From an uncultured Oscillospiraceae bacterium (GTDB lineage Bacteria > Bacillota > Clostridia > Oscillospirales > Oscillospiraceae), in the NCBI GenBank assembly GCA_934591895.1, contig CAKTPP010000007.1:1-64000 (forward strand): 64,000 nt of DNA. Direction: 5' to 3'. The notes under the pieces are model-generated. The model searched no databases. It saw nothing but the letters and a program-made list of their open reading frames with translations, and had not been told where the DNA came from. The position numbers were made by a program, and so were the translations under genes. Every line of letters starts with the position of its first letter. Position 1 is the first letter of the stretch. Shown here one piece after another: positions 48,712-56,217 of the stretch.

Positions 48712-49356
48712 ATGCGGTCATGGCTTTCAAAAAACCGGCACGTTTTCTGGCTGCTCGGCCTGATCGCGCTGGCGCTGGCGTATTTTGTGACGCAGCACAT
48801 TGGCCTGCGCTATCATGTCGTGCACCTGCCGCTCGATGACCGGATCCCGTTTTGTCCGGCGTTCGTCGTGTTTTACATCCTGTGGTATTTCTATGTGCCG
48901 GGCTGTATGCTCTGGGCGTGCCTGCGGGCAAAGGACGTGTTCTGCCGGCAGGCGGCGGCGCTGTTTTCGGGTGCGCTTTTGTGCGTGGCCGTGTTTGTGC
49001 TCTACCCGACGTGCATCGACTTTCGCCCTGAGGCGGAGGGCGCGGGCGTGTTTCGGGCGCTTTGCCGGCTTATCTATGCGCATGATGCGCCGGTCAACGT
49101 GTTTCCGAGCCTGCACTGCTACGAGGCGCTGGTGCTGCATCTGGCGACGTTTCGCACGCTGCCGCTGCGTGCGCGCAAAGCGCTGCGGCTGGCGTCCTTT
49201 GTGCTGGTGCTTCTGATCTGCCTGTCCACGCTGCTCATCAAGCAGCACTCCGCAGCGGATCTCATCGCCGGCTGCGCGCTTGCCGTGGCCGCGTATTCAC
49301 TGACGACATATCTGTTTTCCAAGAGGAGGTCTTGCCGTGATCATACGACCGTTTAA
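48712..49356 (+). CDS. PAP2-superfamily membrane protein
   Basis: Encodes 214 residues from ATG 48712 behind AAAGGAGGG. About six membrane helices are predicted. The PAP2 active-site pattern is FPSLHCYEALVL and KQHSAADLIAG, with His residues at the expected places, as in inositol-phosphorylceramide synthase-like phosphatases. It could dephosphorylate a lipid phosphate. The stop lies 20 bases inside the next frame, so the two membrane proteins are coupled. Confidence 0.8.
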   Translation: MRSWLSKNRHVFWLLGLIALALAYFVTQHIGLRYHVVHLPLDDRIPFCPAFVVFYILWYFYVPGCMLWACLRAKDVFCRQAAALFSGALLCVAVFVLYPTCIDFRPEAEGAGVFRALCRLIYAHDAPVNVFPSLHCYEALVLHLATFRTLPLRARKALRLASFVLVLLICLSTLLIKQHSAADLIAGCALAVAAYSLTTYLFSKRRSCRDHTTV

Positions 49357-50104
49357 CGCCGCCCATCTGCTGCTCCTTGCGCTTGCCGCCGGAGCGGCCG
49401 TACTGCTGTGGGCGCTGCTGCGCGACCGGCCGGAGCAATGCCGCGCCGCCGTGCTCATCGCGCTGTGCGCGGTGAATATCATCGGCTTTTTCGTCTATAA
49501 GGGCTTTTTGTCCCGGGACGTGCAGTTTCTGCAGGCATCCGGGCTCGAGCGGTTCAACTGGTTCAGCGAGCTGCCGCTGCAGCTTTGCAACATCAATATG
49601 TTCCTCATTCCGATCGGCATCCTCACGCGGCGGCGTTCGATCCTCGGCTTCTCGTTTTTCGTCGCGCCGCTCGCTGCGCTCATGGCGCTCGTGTTTCCGG
49701 AGCCGCCGTTTTCCGGCTACTCGCTCTTCCTGCCGCGCATGATCGGCTTTTACGCCACGCATATCCTCATCATTGTCTGCGGCCTGAGCGTCGTGACGCT
49801 CGGCTTTTACCGGCCGCGCTTTCGGGATATTCCCGGCATCGCGGTCACGTTTTTCCTGCTGGGTCTCGGGGCGCTGGCGGTGAATTTTCTGCTGCGGCAC
49901 ACGGTCTGTCCGGCGGCAAATTACTTCTTTGTCTACGGCGGAGATGTGGACATCAGCGTCCTGAACCTGTTCTGGAAGTGGCTGCACGTGCCGCTTTTGT
50001 ATGAGCTGCCGGCGCTTTTGATCCTTGTTGGCTATATGGCGCTCATATGCCTGCTCTTTTCCGCGTGGGATCGCTGCCGCGCCCGGCAGATCACCGCGGT
50101 ATAA
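49337..50104 (+). CDS. TIGR02206/YwaF family membrane protein
   Basis: Encodes 255 residues from GTG 49337 behind AGGAGGT. Seven helices are predicted. The family pattern is visible: FNAAHLLLLALAAGAAVLL, FSELPLQLCNINMFLIPIGI and ATHILIIVCGLSVV. It is an integral membrane protein of unknown function in Firmicutes. It overlaps the PAP2 gene by 20 bases, and a bidirectional terminator complex follows. Confidence 0.82.
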   Translation: MIIRPFNAAHLLLLALAAGAAVLLWALLRDRPEQCRAAVLIALCAVNIIGFFVYKGFLSRDVQFLQASGLERFNWFSELPLQLCNINMFLIPIGILTRRRSILGFSFFVAPLAALMALVFPEPPFSGYSLFLPRMIGFYATHILIIVCGLSVVTLGFYRPRFRDIPGIAVTFFLLGLGALAVNFLLRHTVCPAANYFFVYGGDVDISVLNLFWKWLHVPLLYELPALLILVGYMALICLLFSAWDRCRARQITAV

Positions 50105-50110
50105 CATGAT

Positions 50111-50153
50111 AACAGCCTGATGCACATCCATATGCGTCAGGCTGTTTGCTTTT
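50111..50153 (+). terminator. Terminator after the YwaF-like gene
   Basis: AACAGCCTGATGCA (50111-50124) pairs with TGCGTCAGGCTGTT (50133-50146, one G-U), followed by five Ts at 50149-50153. Confidence 0.75.
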
Positions 50154-50160
50154 TGCGCGC

Positions 50161-50195
50161 AAAAAGACCGCTGCGGATGCAGCTTCCGCAGCGGT
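50161..50195 (-). terminator. Terminator of tRNA-Gly
   Basis: On the reverse strand ACCGCTGCGGA and TCCGCAGCGGT pair and are followed by TCTTTTT. Confidence 0.8.
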
Positions 50196-50198
50196 TCG

Positions 50199-50272
50199 TG
50201 GAGCGGGATACGGGAATCGAACCCGCCTATCCTGCTTGGGAAGCAGGTGTTCTACCAATGAACTAATCCCAC
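50199..50272 (-). tRNA. tRNA-Gly (anticodon CCC)
   Basis: Reads on the reverse strand from 50272. The acceptor GTGGGAT/ATCCCGC has one G-U pair, the anticodon stem is CCTGC/GCAGG with loop TTCCCAA (anticodon CCC), and the T arm is GCGGG-TTCGATT-CCCGT. The CCA end is encoded. It has its own promoter at 50283-50311 and a dedicated terminator. Confidence 0.93.
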
Positions 50273-50282
50273 AGGCGCGCCT

Positions 50283-50311
50283 ATTATAACACAGCCGTCT
50301 GTCGTTTTCAA
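50283..50311 (-). promoter_or_regulatory. Promoter of tRNA-Gly
   Basis: On the reverse strand, TTGAAA (50311-50306) and TATAAT (50288-50283) with a 17-base spacer. Confidence 0.85.
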
Positions 50312-50330
50312 GTGAAAAATGCAACAGAAC

Positions 50331-50359
50331 TTGACATTTCTCCGTGCGCAACTTATAAT
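50331..50359 (+). promoter_or_regulatory. Sigma-A promoter of the MATE exporter gene
   Basis: TTGACA at 50331-50336 and TATAAT at 50354-50359 with a 17-base spacer; full consensus. Confidence 0.9.
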
Positions 50360-50405
50360 ATGCATTCGTGACGTTTTTGTTTGTTGATATACTGGGAGTG
50401 ACAAT

Positions 50406-51776
50406 ATGGCGCAAGAAACCCTTCGTGAGAATAAAATGGGCACGATGCCCGAGAACAAGCTGCTGCTGTCGATGGCAGTGCCGATGATGATCTCCATGCT
50501 CGTGCAGGCACTGTACAACATCGTGGACAGTATTTTCGTTTCGCGCATCTGCGAGGATGCGCTTACGGCGGTGTCGATGGCTTTTCCGTGGCAGAACATT
50601 GTCATTTCCATCGCCGTCGGCTTCGGCGTCGGCATCAACGCGCTGCTGTCGCGTGCGCTGGGGCAGAAAAACGCCGAGCGTGTCAATCAGGTCGCGATCA
50701 ACGGTCTGCTGCTGGCGCTGCTGAGCTATCTGCTCGTGCTTGCCGCCGGTCTGCTCGGCATCCGCGCCTATATGCGCACGCAGACGGACATCGAGTCCAT
50801 CGTCAATTACGGCATCACGTATCTGAACATCTGCATTCTGTGCTCGTTCGGCGTTTTTGTCGAGATTACCTTCGAGCGCTTCCTGCAGGCGACCGGCCGC
50901 ACGATCTATTCCATGATCACCCAGCTGGCCGGCGCGCTCACGAACATCATCCTCGACCCGATCCTGATCTTCGGTCTGCTCGGCTTCCCGAAGCTCGGCA
51001 TCGCCGGCGCTGCCTGGGCGACGGTGATCGGGCAGTGCGTCGGCGCGGTCGTCGCCGTGACGCTCAACCACTTCAAAAATCCGGAGGTGCACCTGCGCCT
51101 GCGGCACATCCGCCCGAACGGCCGCCTCATGGGGGAGATCACGGCCATCAGCATCCCGTCGATCATCATGAGCTGCATCTCGTCGCTGACGTGCTTTGTC
51201 ATGAACATGATCCTCATTGCGTATTCCTCCACGGCGGTCGCCGTGTTCGGTGTCTACTTCAAGCTCCAGAGCTTCGTGTTCATGCCGGTGTTCGGCCTCA
51301 ACAACGGCATGGTGCCGATCATCGCCTATAACTACGGCGCGCAAAAGCCGGATCGTATCCACAAGACGATCCGCCTCGGCATGGCCTATGCCGTCGCGAT
51401 CATGGCGGTCGGTCTGCTCGTGTTCCAGCTCATCCCGAAGCAGCTGCTGCTGATGTTTGACGCCTCGGATGCCATGCTCGAGATCGGCGCGCCCGCGCTG
51501 CGCATCATGAGCCTTGCGTTCGTGTTTGCCGGCGTCGGCATCGTGTCCGGCTCGGCATGTCAGGCGTTTGGCTACAGCGTCTACAGCATGCTCATCTCCA
51601 TTGCGCGTCAGATCGTGGTGCTCATTCCGGCGGCCTATCTGCTGTCGCTGACCGGTGTGCTGCGCAGCATCTGGTTCGCGTTCCCGATCGCGGAGATCGC
51701 CTCCCTGATCCTCTCGCTGTTCTTTTTGCGCACCACGCTCAAAAAGACGGGCATGGCGCTGCCGAAGGCAAAGTAA
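50406..51776 (+). CDS. MATE family efflux transporter
   Basis: Encodes 456 residues, full length, with twelve predicted helices in two repeats. The first repeat carries VPMMISMLVQALYNIVDSIF, and the second shows IPSIIMSCISSLTCFVMNMI and LNNGMVPIIAYNYGA. MATE proteins expel drugs or metabolites using sodium or proton gradients. It is a single gene with a consensus promoter and no adjacent regulator. After it begins a hairpin-rich intergenic region. Confidence 0.95.
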   Translation: MAQETLRENKMGTMPENKLLLSMAVPMMISMLVQALYNIVDSIFVSRICEDALTAVSMAFPWQNIVISIAVGFGVGINALLSRALGQKNAERVNQVAINGLLLALLSYLLVLAAGLLGIRAYMRTQTDIESIVNYGITYLNICILCSFGVFVEITFERFLQATGRTIYSMITQLAGALTNIILDPILIFGLLGFPKLGIAGAAWATVIGQCVGAVVAVTLNHFKNPEVHLRLRHIRPNGRLMGEITAISIPSIIMSCISSLTCFVMNMILIAYSSTAVAVFGVYFKLQSFVFMPVFGLNNGMVPIIAYNYGAQKPDRIHKTIRLGMAYAVAIMAVGLLVFQLIPKQLLLMFDASDAMLEIGAPALRIMSLAFVFAGVGIVSGSACQAFGYSVYSMLISIARQIVVLIPAAYLLSLTGVLRSIWFAFPIAEIASLILSLFFLRTTLKKTGMALPKAK

Positions 51777-52018
51777 ATATTGCTCGCATATAGGGCGGCG
51801 CCGGATGGCGTCGCACCCAGTTTGCCCAAAAACCTCGTAGAGTTTCGCCGCCGGAGCGGCGAAAGAAAGTTCAATCATTTTCTTCGGCGACATGTGCGGC
51901 GAAGAAAATACTTCTCGGCCTGCAAACGTGCGTGCCGTCCGCCCACGGCGGACGGCACGTGCGCTGCAGTCAGGCCGCAAACCCCTTTGTCAAAAAGTAA
52001 TACTTTTTGACAGTCTCA

Positions 52019-52047
52019 GGGCGGCGCCGGATGGCGCCGCCCTTTTT
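52019..52047 (+). terminator. Terminator ahead of the cotJ operon
   Basis: Ten-base arms (52019-52028 and 52033-52042) with loop GGAT and five Ts (52043-52047). Confidence 0.8.
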
Positions 52048-52057
52048 GCGCCTTTGC

Positions 52058-52085
52058 ACGGGCAAAAGCGCCCGCGCATAAGATG
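52058..52085 (+). promoter_or_regulatory. Possible mother-cell (sigma-E/K) promoter of cotJ
   Basis: CATAAGATG at 52077-52085 resembles a sigma-K -10 (CATA-N3-TA, one mismatch) or a weak sigma-E -10, with AC at 52058-52059 seventeen bases upstream. No sigma-A promoter is seen here. In Bacillus cotJ is sigma-E dependent. This is a tentative call. Confidence 0.3.
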
Positions 52086-52124
52086 GTGCGGGTCAAATGC
52101 CCGATCAGAAAAGGAGGAACGACT

Positions 52125-52556
52125 GTGGACAAATGCAATTTCAAGCAGGGCTCGCTTCCGGAGTGCGCGCCGCTGGCGCTGGCGCAGACGCCCATGCAGT
52201 GCGCGAGTGAGCCCGCGTATGACAAGCGCATGGCGCTGGCGCGCGGCACGCTGTTTCCGGGGCTGGATCTGCCGTTTATGAATCTGGTCAACAAGCCTGC
52301 CGATCTCAGCACGCCGCTGTGTGAGCTGATGGCGCTGGACTTTGTCATCCGCGAGCTGAATCTCTACCTCGACACGCATCCGGACGACCGGGAGGCATTT
52401 GAGACGCTGCAAAAATGCATCCGCATGCGCGCCGAGGGGCACAAGCGCTATACGGAGCAGTACGGGCCGGTCACGGTGTCGGATCTCGAGCGTGCGGACG
52501 TCTATGACTGGCTCAACGCACCGTGGCCGTGGCAGCCGGAAGGGGAGGAGAAGTAA
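52125..52556 (+). CDS. Fused spore-coat protein CotJA-CotJB
   Basis: Encodes 143 residues from GTG 52125 behind AAGGAGG. Residues 30-60 (AYDKRMALARGTLFPGLDLP) match the CotJA core. The rest (CELMALDFVIRELNLYLDTH through DWLNAPWPWQP) is a complete CotJB. CotJA and CotJB are normally separate small proteins that cooperate with CotJC in the coat. Here they form one chain, so their 1:1 assembly is fixed. It is three bases upstream of cotJC. Confidence 0.85.
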   Translation: MDKCNFKQGSLPECAPLALAQTPMQCASEPAYDKRMALARGTLFPGLDLPFMNLVNKPADLSTPLCELMALDFVIRELNLYLDTHPDDREAFETLQKCIRMRAEGHKRYTEQYGPVTVSDLERADVYDWLNAPWPWQPEGEEK

Positions 52557-52559
52557 GCG

Positions 52560-52880
52560 ATGTTTGTCTATGAAAAGAAGCTTGAATATCCGGTGCGCAT
52601 CCGCAACGCCAACCCCGCGCTGGCGAAGTTCATCTGCTCGCAGTACGGCGGTCCGGACGGTGAGCTCGGCGCGTCCCTGCGCTATCTCAGCCAGCGCTAT
52701 GCCATGCCGTATCCGGAGCTTTCGGCGCTGCTGACCGATATCGGTACGGAAGCGGCAAAAATGGCGGCGCAGGTGCCCCGTGATGCAAAGCGGACAAAAA
52801 ATGGGCAAATAAATGCATATTTTTTCGTCAAACGCCTGAAAAGTACAAAAGGGCTTGACATTGCCGGAGATATGCATTAA
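52560..52880 (+). CDS. cotJC: CotJC N-terminal part, interrupted by an inserted element
   Basis: The frame encodes 106 residues, of which the first 61 plus GTE are CotJC (manganese-catalase family): EKKLEYPVRIRNANP, then SQYGGPDGELGASLRYLSQR, which contains the first metal ligand Glu35, and TDIGTE. After the GGTACGGAAG junction at 52743-52752, the frame continues into unrelated sequence (AAKMAAQVPRDAKRTKNGQ) and stops at 52880. The missing ligands Glu65 and His68 and the rest lie at 58115. The truncated product cannot form the metal site. Excision of the element would restore the whole gene. Confidence 0.92.
   Translation: MFVYEKKLEYPVRIRNANPALAKFICSQYGGPDGELGASLRYLSQRYAMPYPELSALLTDIGTEAAKMAAQVPRDAKRTKNGQINAYFFVKRLKSTKGLDIAGDMH
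52743..52752 (+). other. Left attachment core (attL) of the cotJC element
   Basis: GGTACGGAAG at the point where CotJC reading ends. The identical 10 bases occur at 58115-58124 in the same orientation. The codons are G-T-E in both halves. Confidence 0.85.
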
Positions 52881-52883
52881 GAT
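52855..52883 (+). promoter_or_regulatory. Promoter of the lysine-riboswitch operon
   Basis: TTGACA at 52855-52860 and TAAGAT at 52878-52883 with a 17-base spacer, within the tail of the truncated cotJC frame. Confidence 0.75.
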
Positions 52884-52906
52884 GACGCCATAAAAAATAG
52901 AAGATT

Positions 52907-53093
52907 GCAGTACCTGATAGAGGTTGCGGATCTGATAAGTACCCCGTGATACACGCCGGCAAGCGGTCGCGGGAGAAAGGCTGCTCCGCCGAAGCTGTCT
53001 TGCGGTTGCCGCTGCGGACTTGCTGGGCTTGCGCTCAATAGGCGCAGGACTGTCACATACCTCGTATGTGGAGCACTATCAAGGGTTTTCTTA
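52907..53093 (+). ncRNA. Lysine riboswitch (L box)
   Basis: L-box landmarks are all visible: GATAGAGGTTGCGGATCTGAT at the 5' side, GGAGAAAGGCTGCTCCGCCGAAG, TTGCTGGGC, GGACTGTCACATACC with a hairpin, and GGAGCACTATC at the 3' side pairing with the start. The region after it contains a terminator. It should shut off the downstream transporter when lysine is high. It lies inside the cotJC element. Confidence 0.93.
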
Positions 53094-53112
53094 CGTTCGT
53101 TTCCTTGCAAGA

Positions 53113-53154
53113 GAGCCTGCGATACCATTTCGGGTCGCAGGCTCCTGTTTTTTT
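53113..53154 (+). terminator. Lysine-riboswitch terminator
   Basis: GAGCCTGCGA (53113-53122) pairs with TCGCAGGCTC (53135-53144), followed by seven Ts (53148-53154). Confidence 0.88.
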
Positions 53155-53181
53155 GGATCACTTTTAAGGAGATGCAGAAAA

Positions 53182-54081
53182 ATGCAAGCAAACATGAGAA
53201 GAATCGTATCCATCCTCCTGGCCGTCATGTTCTGTGTGGCGTGCTTCACCGGCTGCGGCGGCAGCAAGGACAACGGCGGCACTGCCTCCGTGGACGTGCG
53301 CAACGCCAAGTCCATCGCAGATCTTGCCGGCGCGAAGATCGCCGCGCAGACGGGCACCTTCCACGCCGACGCGCTCGAGCAGATCCCGAACGTTCAGGCG
53401 AGCACCTATCCCGAATTCTCCGACCTTCTGACCGCGCTCAAGAGCGGCGCGATCGACGGCTATGTTGCCGAAGAGCCGACGGCGTTTTCCGTCTGCGCCT
53501 CGAACGACGAGCTGACCTACCTGCCGTTCAAGAACAATGACACGGGCTTTACCGCAACGGCCGCGGATGTCGGCATTGCCATCGGCCTGAAGAAGGGCAA
53601 CACCCTGCGCGACCAGATCAACACCGTTCTCGCCGAGATTACGGCCGAGCAGCGCTCCGAGCTTATGGAGCAGATCGTGACGCTCGCCTCCGGCGGTACC
53701 GTGACGGAATTCGCCGTCCACTGTGACGCTCCGGCCACCACGACCGGCACGCTCAAGATCGGCATGGAGTGCGCTTACGAGCCCTACAACTGGACCGATA
53801 CGGAGGGCACCTCCCTCGGCGCAGTCCCCATCAGCAGCGAGGGTCAGAGCGGTCTCTACGCCAACGGCTATGACGTGCAGATCGCCCAGTATGTCGCAAA
53901 CCGTCTGGGTCTGAAGCTTGAGATCTACGCCATGGAGTGGGATTCCCTCATTCCGGCTGTCAACTCCGGCGCCATTGATGCGATCGTCGCCGGCATGAGC
54001 CCGACGGCCGAGCGCTCGGAGCAGATCGACTTCACCGACACCTACTACGAATCCAACCTCGTGGTCATCATCCGCAAGTAA
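53182..54081 (+). CDS. Amino-acid ABC transporter substrate-binding lipoprotein with circularly permuted lobes
   Basis: Encodes 299 residues from ATG 53182 (AGGAG about ten bases upstream). The N-terminus is a lipoprotein signal (MRRIVSILLAVMFCVACFTGC). In the normal SBP_bac_3 family the lobe starting LKIGMECAYEPYNWT comes first and the IADLAGAKIAAQTGT lobe second. Here the IADLAG lobe (about 40-165) comes first and the GTLKIGMECAY lobe (about 185-299) last, ending SNLVVIIRK at exactly the point where the other lobe would continue. This is a natural circular permutation. The lysine riboswitch suggests a lysine or basic amino-acid ligand. Confidence 0.85.
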   Translation: MQANMRRIVSILLAVMFCVACFTGCGGSKDNGGTASVDVRNAKSIADLAGAKIAAQTGTFHADALEQIPNVQASTYPEFSDLLTALKSGAIDGYVAEEPTAFSVCASNDELTYLPFKNNDTGFTATAADVGIAIGLKKGNTLRDQINTVLAEITAEQRSELMEQIVTLASGGTVTEFAVHCDAPATTTGTLKIGMECAYEPYNWTDTEGTSLGAVPISSEGQSGLYANGYDVQIAQYVANRLGLKLEIYAMEWDSLIPAVNSGAIDAIVAGMSPTAERSEQIDFTDTYYESNLVVIIRK

Positions 54082-54159
54082 GAAACCCCGACGCAGGCGG
54101 CAGGCGCTGTGCGCGTGCACGGCGTCTGCCGCTCGTCATAACGGAAAAACGGAGTAACT

Positions 54160-54924
54160 ATGAGCTTCTTAAACGATGTCCTGAACATCTTCATCAAGTA
54201 TTATCCGCAGCTGTTGACCGGCGTCGGCAACACGGTGCTCATCGCGCTGACGAGTACGGTGGCGGGTCTTGCGCTCGGCCTGCTGACGGGCGTTGTGCGC
54301 ACGGCGCCGATGTCCAAGAATCCGGTCCTGCGCGCGCTGCACAAGCTGCTCAATGCGATCATTGCGATCTACGTCGAGATCTTCCGCGGCACGCCGATGA
54401 TGGTGCAGTCGATGGTCATCTACTGGGGCTATGCCTTTGCGACCGGCGGCGACACGCTGCCGCTGATCCCGTCGGGCATCCTGATCGTGTCCATCAACAC
54501 TGGTGCATACATGGCCGAGATCGTGCGCGGCGGCATCATCTCCATTGACCGCGGCCAGTTCGAGGGCGCGATGTCCATCGGCATGACCCACGCACAGACC
54601 ATGTTCAAGGTCGTCATCCCGCAGGTCATGCGCAACATCCTGCCGTCCGTCAGCAACGAGTTTGTCATCAACATCAAGGACACCTCGGTCCTGAACGTCA
54701 TCGGCGTGACCGAGCTGTACTATTTTGCCGGCATCATCAAGCGCCAGAATTTCCAGACGTTCCAGACCTATCTCGTTGTCTGCATCCTGTATTTCATCCT
54801 CACGTTCACCGTCACGCGCCTGCTGCGCTGGGTCGAGCGGAAGCTGGACGGCAACGAAAACTATACGATCTTCGGCTCGCAGACGGACGTCAACGCCGAG
54901 ATCCACATCACGAAGGAGGGCTGA
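54160..54924 (+). CDS. Amino-acid ABC transporter permease
   Basis: Encodes 254 residues with five to six helices. It carries the HisM/GlnP-type motif EIFRGTPMMVQSMVIYW, VRGGIISIDRGQFEGAMSIGM (EAA loop) and NEFVINIKDTSVLNVIGV. As a homodimer or with another subunit it forms the channel for the riboswitch-controlled importer. It starts 78 bases after the binding protein; that gap contains a GC-rich stem-loop. The ATPase gene follows after three bases. Confidence 0.92.
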   Translation: MSFLNDVLNIFIKYYPQLLTGVGNTVLIALTSTVAGLALGLLTGVVRTAPMSKNPVLRALHKLLNAIIAIYVEIFRGTPMMVQSMVIYWGYAFATGGDTLPLIPSGILIVSINTGAYMAEIVRGGIISIDRGQFEGAMSIGMTHAQTMFKVVIPQVMRNILPSVSNEFVINIKDTSVLNVIGVTELYYFAGIIKRQNFQTFQTYLVVCILYFILTFTVTRLLRWVERKLDGNENYTIFGSQTDVNAEIHITKEG

Positions 54925-54927
54925 GCC

Positions 54928-55668
54928 GTGGCAGACAATGTGATCGAGCTGGTACATCTGCAAAAGCAGTTCGGCGACCATGCCGTCCTGCGCGACATCA
55001 ACCTCAGCGTGAAAAAGGGCGAGGTGCTGAGCATTATCGGCGCGTCCGGCTCGGGCAAGAGCACGATGCTGCGCTGCATCAACCTGCTCGAGACGCCGAC
55101 ATCCGGCCAGGTGCTCTACCACGGTCAGGACATCACGGCCAAGGACTTCAACCTCACGCAGTACCGCACGAAGGTGGGTATGGTGTTTCAGAGCTTCAAC
55201 CTCTTTAACAACATGTCGGCGCTCAACAACTGCATCGCCGGTCAGGTCTCCGCGCTCAGGCGCAGCCGCAGGGAGGCGGAGGAGACCGCTATGGAATATC
55301 TGACGAAGGTCGGCATGGCGCCGTATATCAACGCCCGGCCGTCGCAGCTGTCCGGTGGGCAGAAGCAGCGCGTTGCCATTGCGCGCGCACTGGCCATGCA
55401 GCCGGAGGTGCTGCTGTTTGATGAGCCGACGAGCGCGCTCGACCCGCAGATGGTCGGCGAGGTGCTCGATGTGATGCGCCGCCTGGCGGAAGAGGGGCTG
55501 ACGATGATCGTCGTCACGCACGAGATGGCGTTCGCGCGCGATGTCTCGACCGACGTCGTGTATATGTCCGACGGCGTCATCTGCGAGCGGGGCAAGCCGC
55601 ACGAGCTCTTCGAAAACCCGCAGGACCCCAAGACGCGCGAGTTCCTGTCGCGCTTTCTTGCCCGCTGA
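54928..55668 (+). CDS. Amino-acid ABC transporter ATP-binding protein (GlnQ type)
   Basis: Encodes 246 residues from GTG 54928. The ATPase motifs are Walker A GASGSGKST, signature LSGGQKQRVAIARAL, Walker B VLLFDEPTSALDP and an H-loop HEMAFARDVS. It completes the three-gene transporter with the permease and the permuted binding protein. It is cotranscribed under the lysine riboswitch. A 33-bp hairpin follows at 55692. Confidence 0.93.
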   Translation: MADNVIELVHLQKQFGDHAVLRDINLSVKKGEVLSIIGASGSGKSTMLRCINLLETPTSGQVLYHGQDITAKDFNLTQYRTKVGMVFQSFNLFNNMSALNNCIAGQVSALRRSRREAEETAMEYLTKVGMAPYINARPSQLSGGQKQRVAIARALAMQPEVLLFDEPTSALDPQMVGEVLDVMRRLAEEGLTMIVVTHEMAFARDVSTDVVYMSDGVICERGKPHELFENPQDPKTREFLSRFLAR

Positions 55669-55691
55669 ATCTCATAGTTGTGCAAGCTTCA

Positions 55692-55724
55692 GGCGGCGTC
55701 TCCGTGCTTACGGAGACGCCGCCT
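55692..55724. repeat. 33-bp palindromic repeat, copy 1
   Basis: Fourteen-base arms GGCGGCGTCTCCGT/ACGGAGACGCCGCC around a GCTT loop. The same 33 bases recur at 56485-56517. It lies 24 bases after the ATPase stop and can act as a transcript-end hairpin, though no T-run follows here. Confidence 0.85.
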
Positions 55725-55797
55725 CAACATATGCACGGCTGCGGATGACGATGCGAGGCTGCGGCCGAGGGCGAGCGGCGCAAGAACAGGAAAAGGG

Positions 55798-55826
55798 TTG
55801 AACGCGATGAACAAAAGCGGTACAAT
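55798..55826 (+). promoter_or_regulatory. Promoter before the 72-residue protein gene
   Basis: TTGAAC at 55798-55803 and TACAAT at 55821-55826 with a 17-base spacer. A stem GAAATTTCC/GGAGATTTC follows in the leader. I see no other gene in 55725-55998. Confidence 0.5.
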
Positions 55827-55998
55827 AAACGCGGTAAATACAGCGGGGCAGAAACGCTTTTCCTGCAGGGGGCAAATGGTTCTTCGCCTGTTGGTGAAAT
55901 AAAGAAATTTCCTCGATCTGGGAGATTTCGCTTTTATGAAAAGACAGTAGACGGATGCGTGGAAATATCCAGACGCGCGTATAACGAAAGGGAGCATT

Positions 55999-56217
55999 AT
56001 GACGCACAGAACGCTTACAGAAGAGCAGAGCGAAAAATTAGCGAGACTCCTGATTATGATGGAAGTCCCGAAGGAAATGTGCTTGGATATTCTGACGGTA
56101 GTAGAAACGAACGAGGAACTTCTCACGTTTCTCGACAAGCTGTCGGCGAAGAACTACGACATGACGCCGGAGGAAGTCTATCAAGCGTCGATAGAGACGG
56201 TGGAAGAGACAATATAA
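55999..56217 (+). CDS. Small helical protein of the cotJC element, unknown function
   Basis: Encodes 72 residues from ATG 55999 behind AAAGGGAG. It is acidic and helical (TLTEEQSEKLARLLIMMEVP, then VVETNEELLTFLDKL). The DNA is noticeably richer in A and T than the flanking genes, hinting at a mobile origin. It resembles small accessory proteins of conjugative elements, but I cannot name it. Confidence 0.55.
   Translation: MTHRTLTEEQSEKLARLLIMMEVPKEMCLDILTVVETNEELLTFLDKLSAKNYDMTPEEVYQASIETVEETI

Larger units (their letters stand above)
51777..52124 (+). repeat. Hairpin-dense intergenic region with 19-bp direct repeats
   Basis: No gene is seen in this 348-base stretch. A 19-bp direct repeat starting AGGGCGGCGCC occurs at 51792-51810 and 52018-52036. 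In between are four further stem-loops: 51843-51864 (9-bp arms), 51877-51909 (13 pairs, one mismatch), 51931-51959 (13-bp arms), and 51988-52012, a perfect palindrome with 12-bp arms around one base. The last copy forms the terminator at 52019-52047. It looks like a repetitive intergenic element rather than random DNA. Confidence 0.6.

Noticed and set aside
50199..50400. tRNA-Gly as an integration site
   Set aside because: No duplicated tRNA end and no integrase nearby; the MATE gene follows with its own consensus promoter.
52560..52880. cotJC as a simple dead pseudogene
   Set aside because: Both halves are free of frameshifts, the junction core is exact, and the joined frame has the full family length, which fits programmed restoration better than decay.
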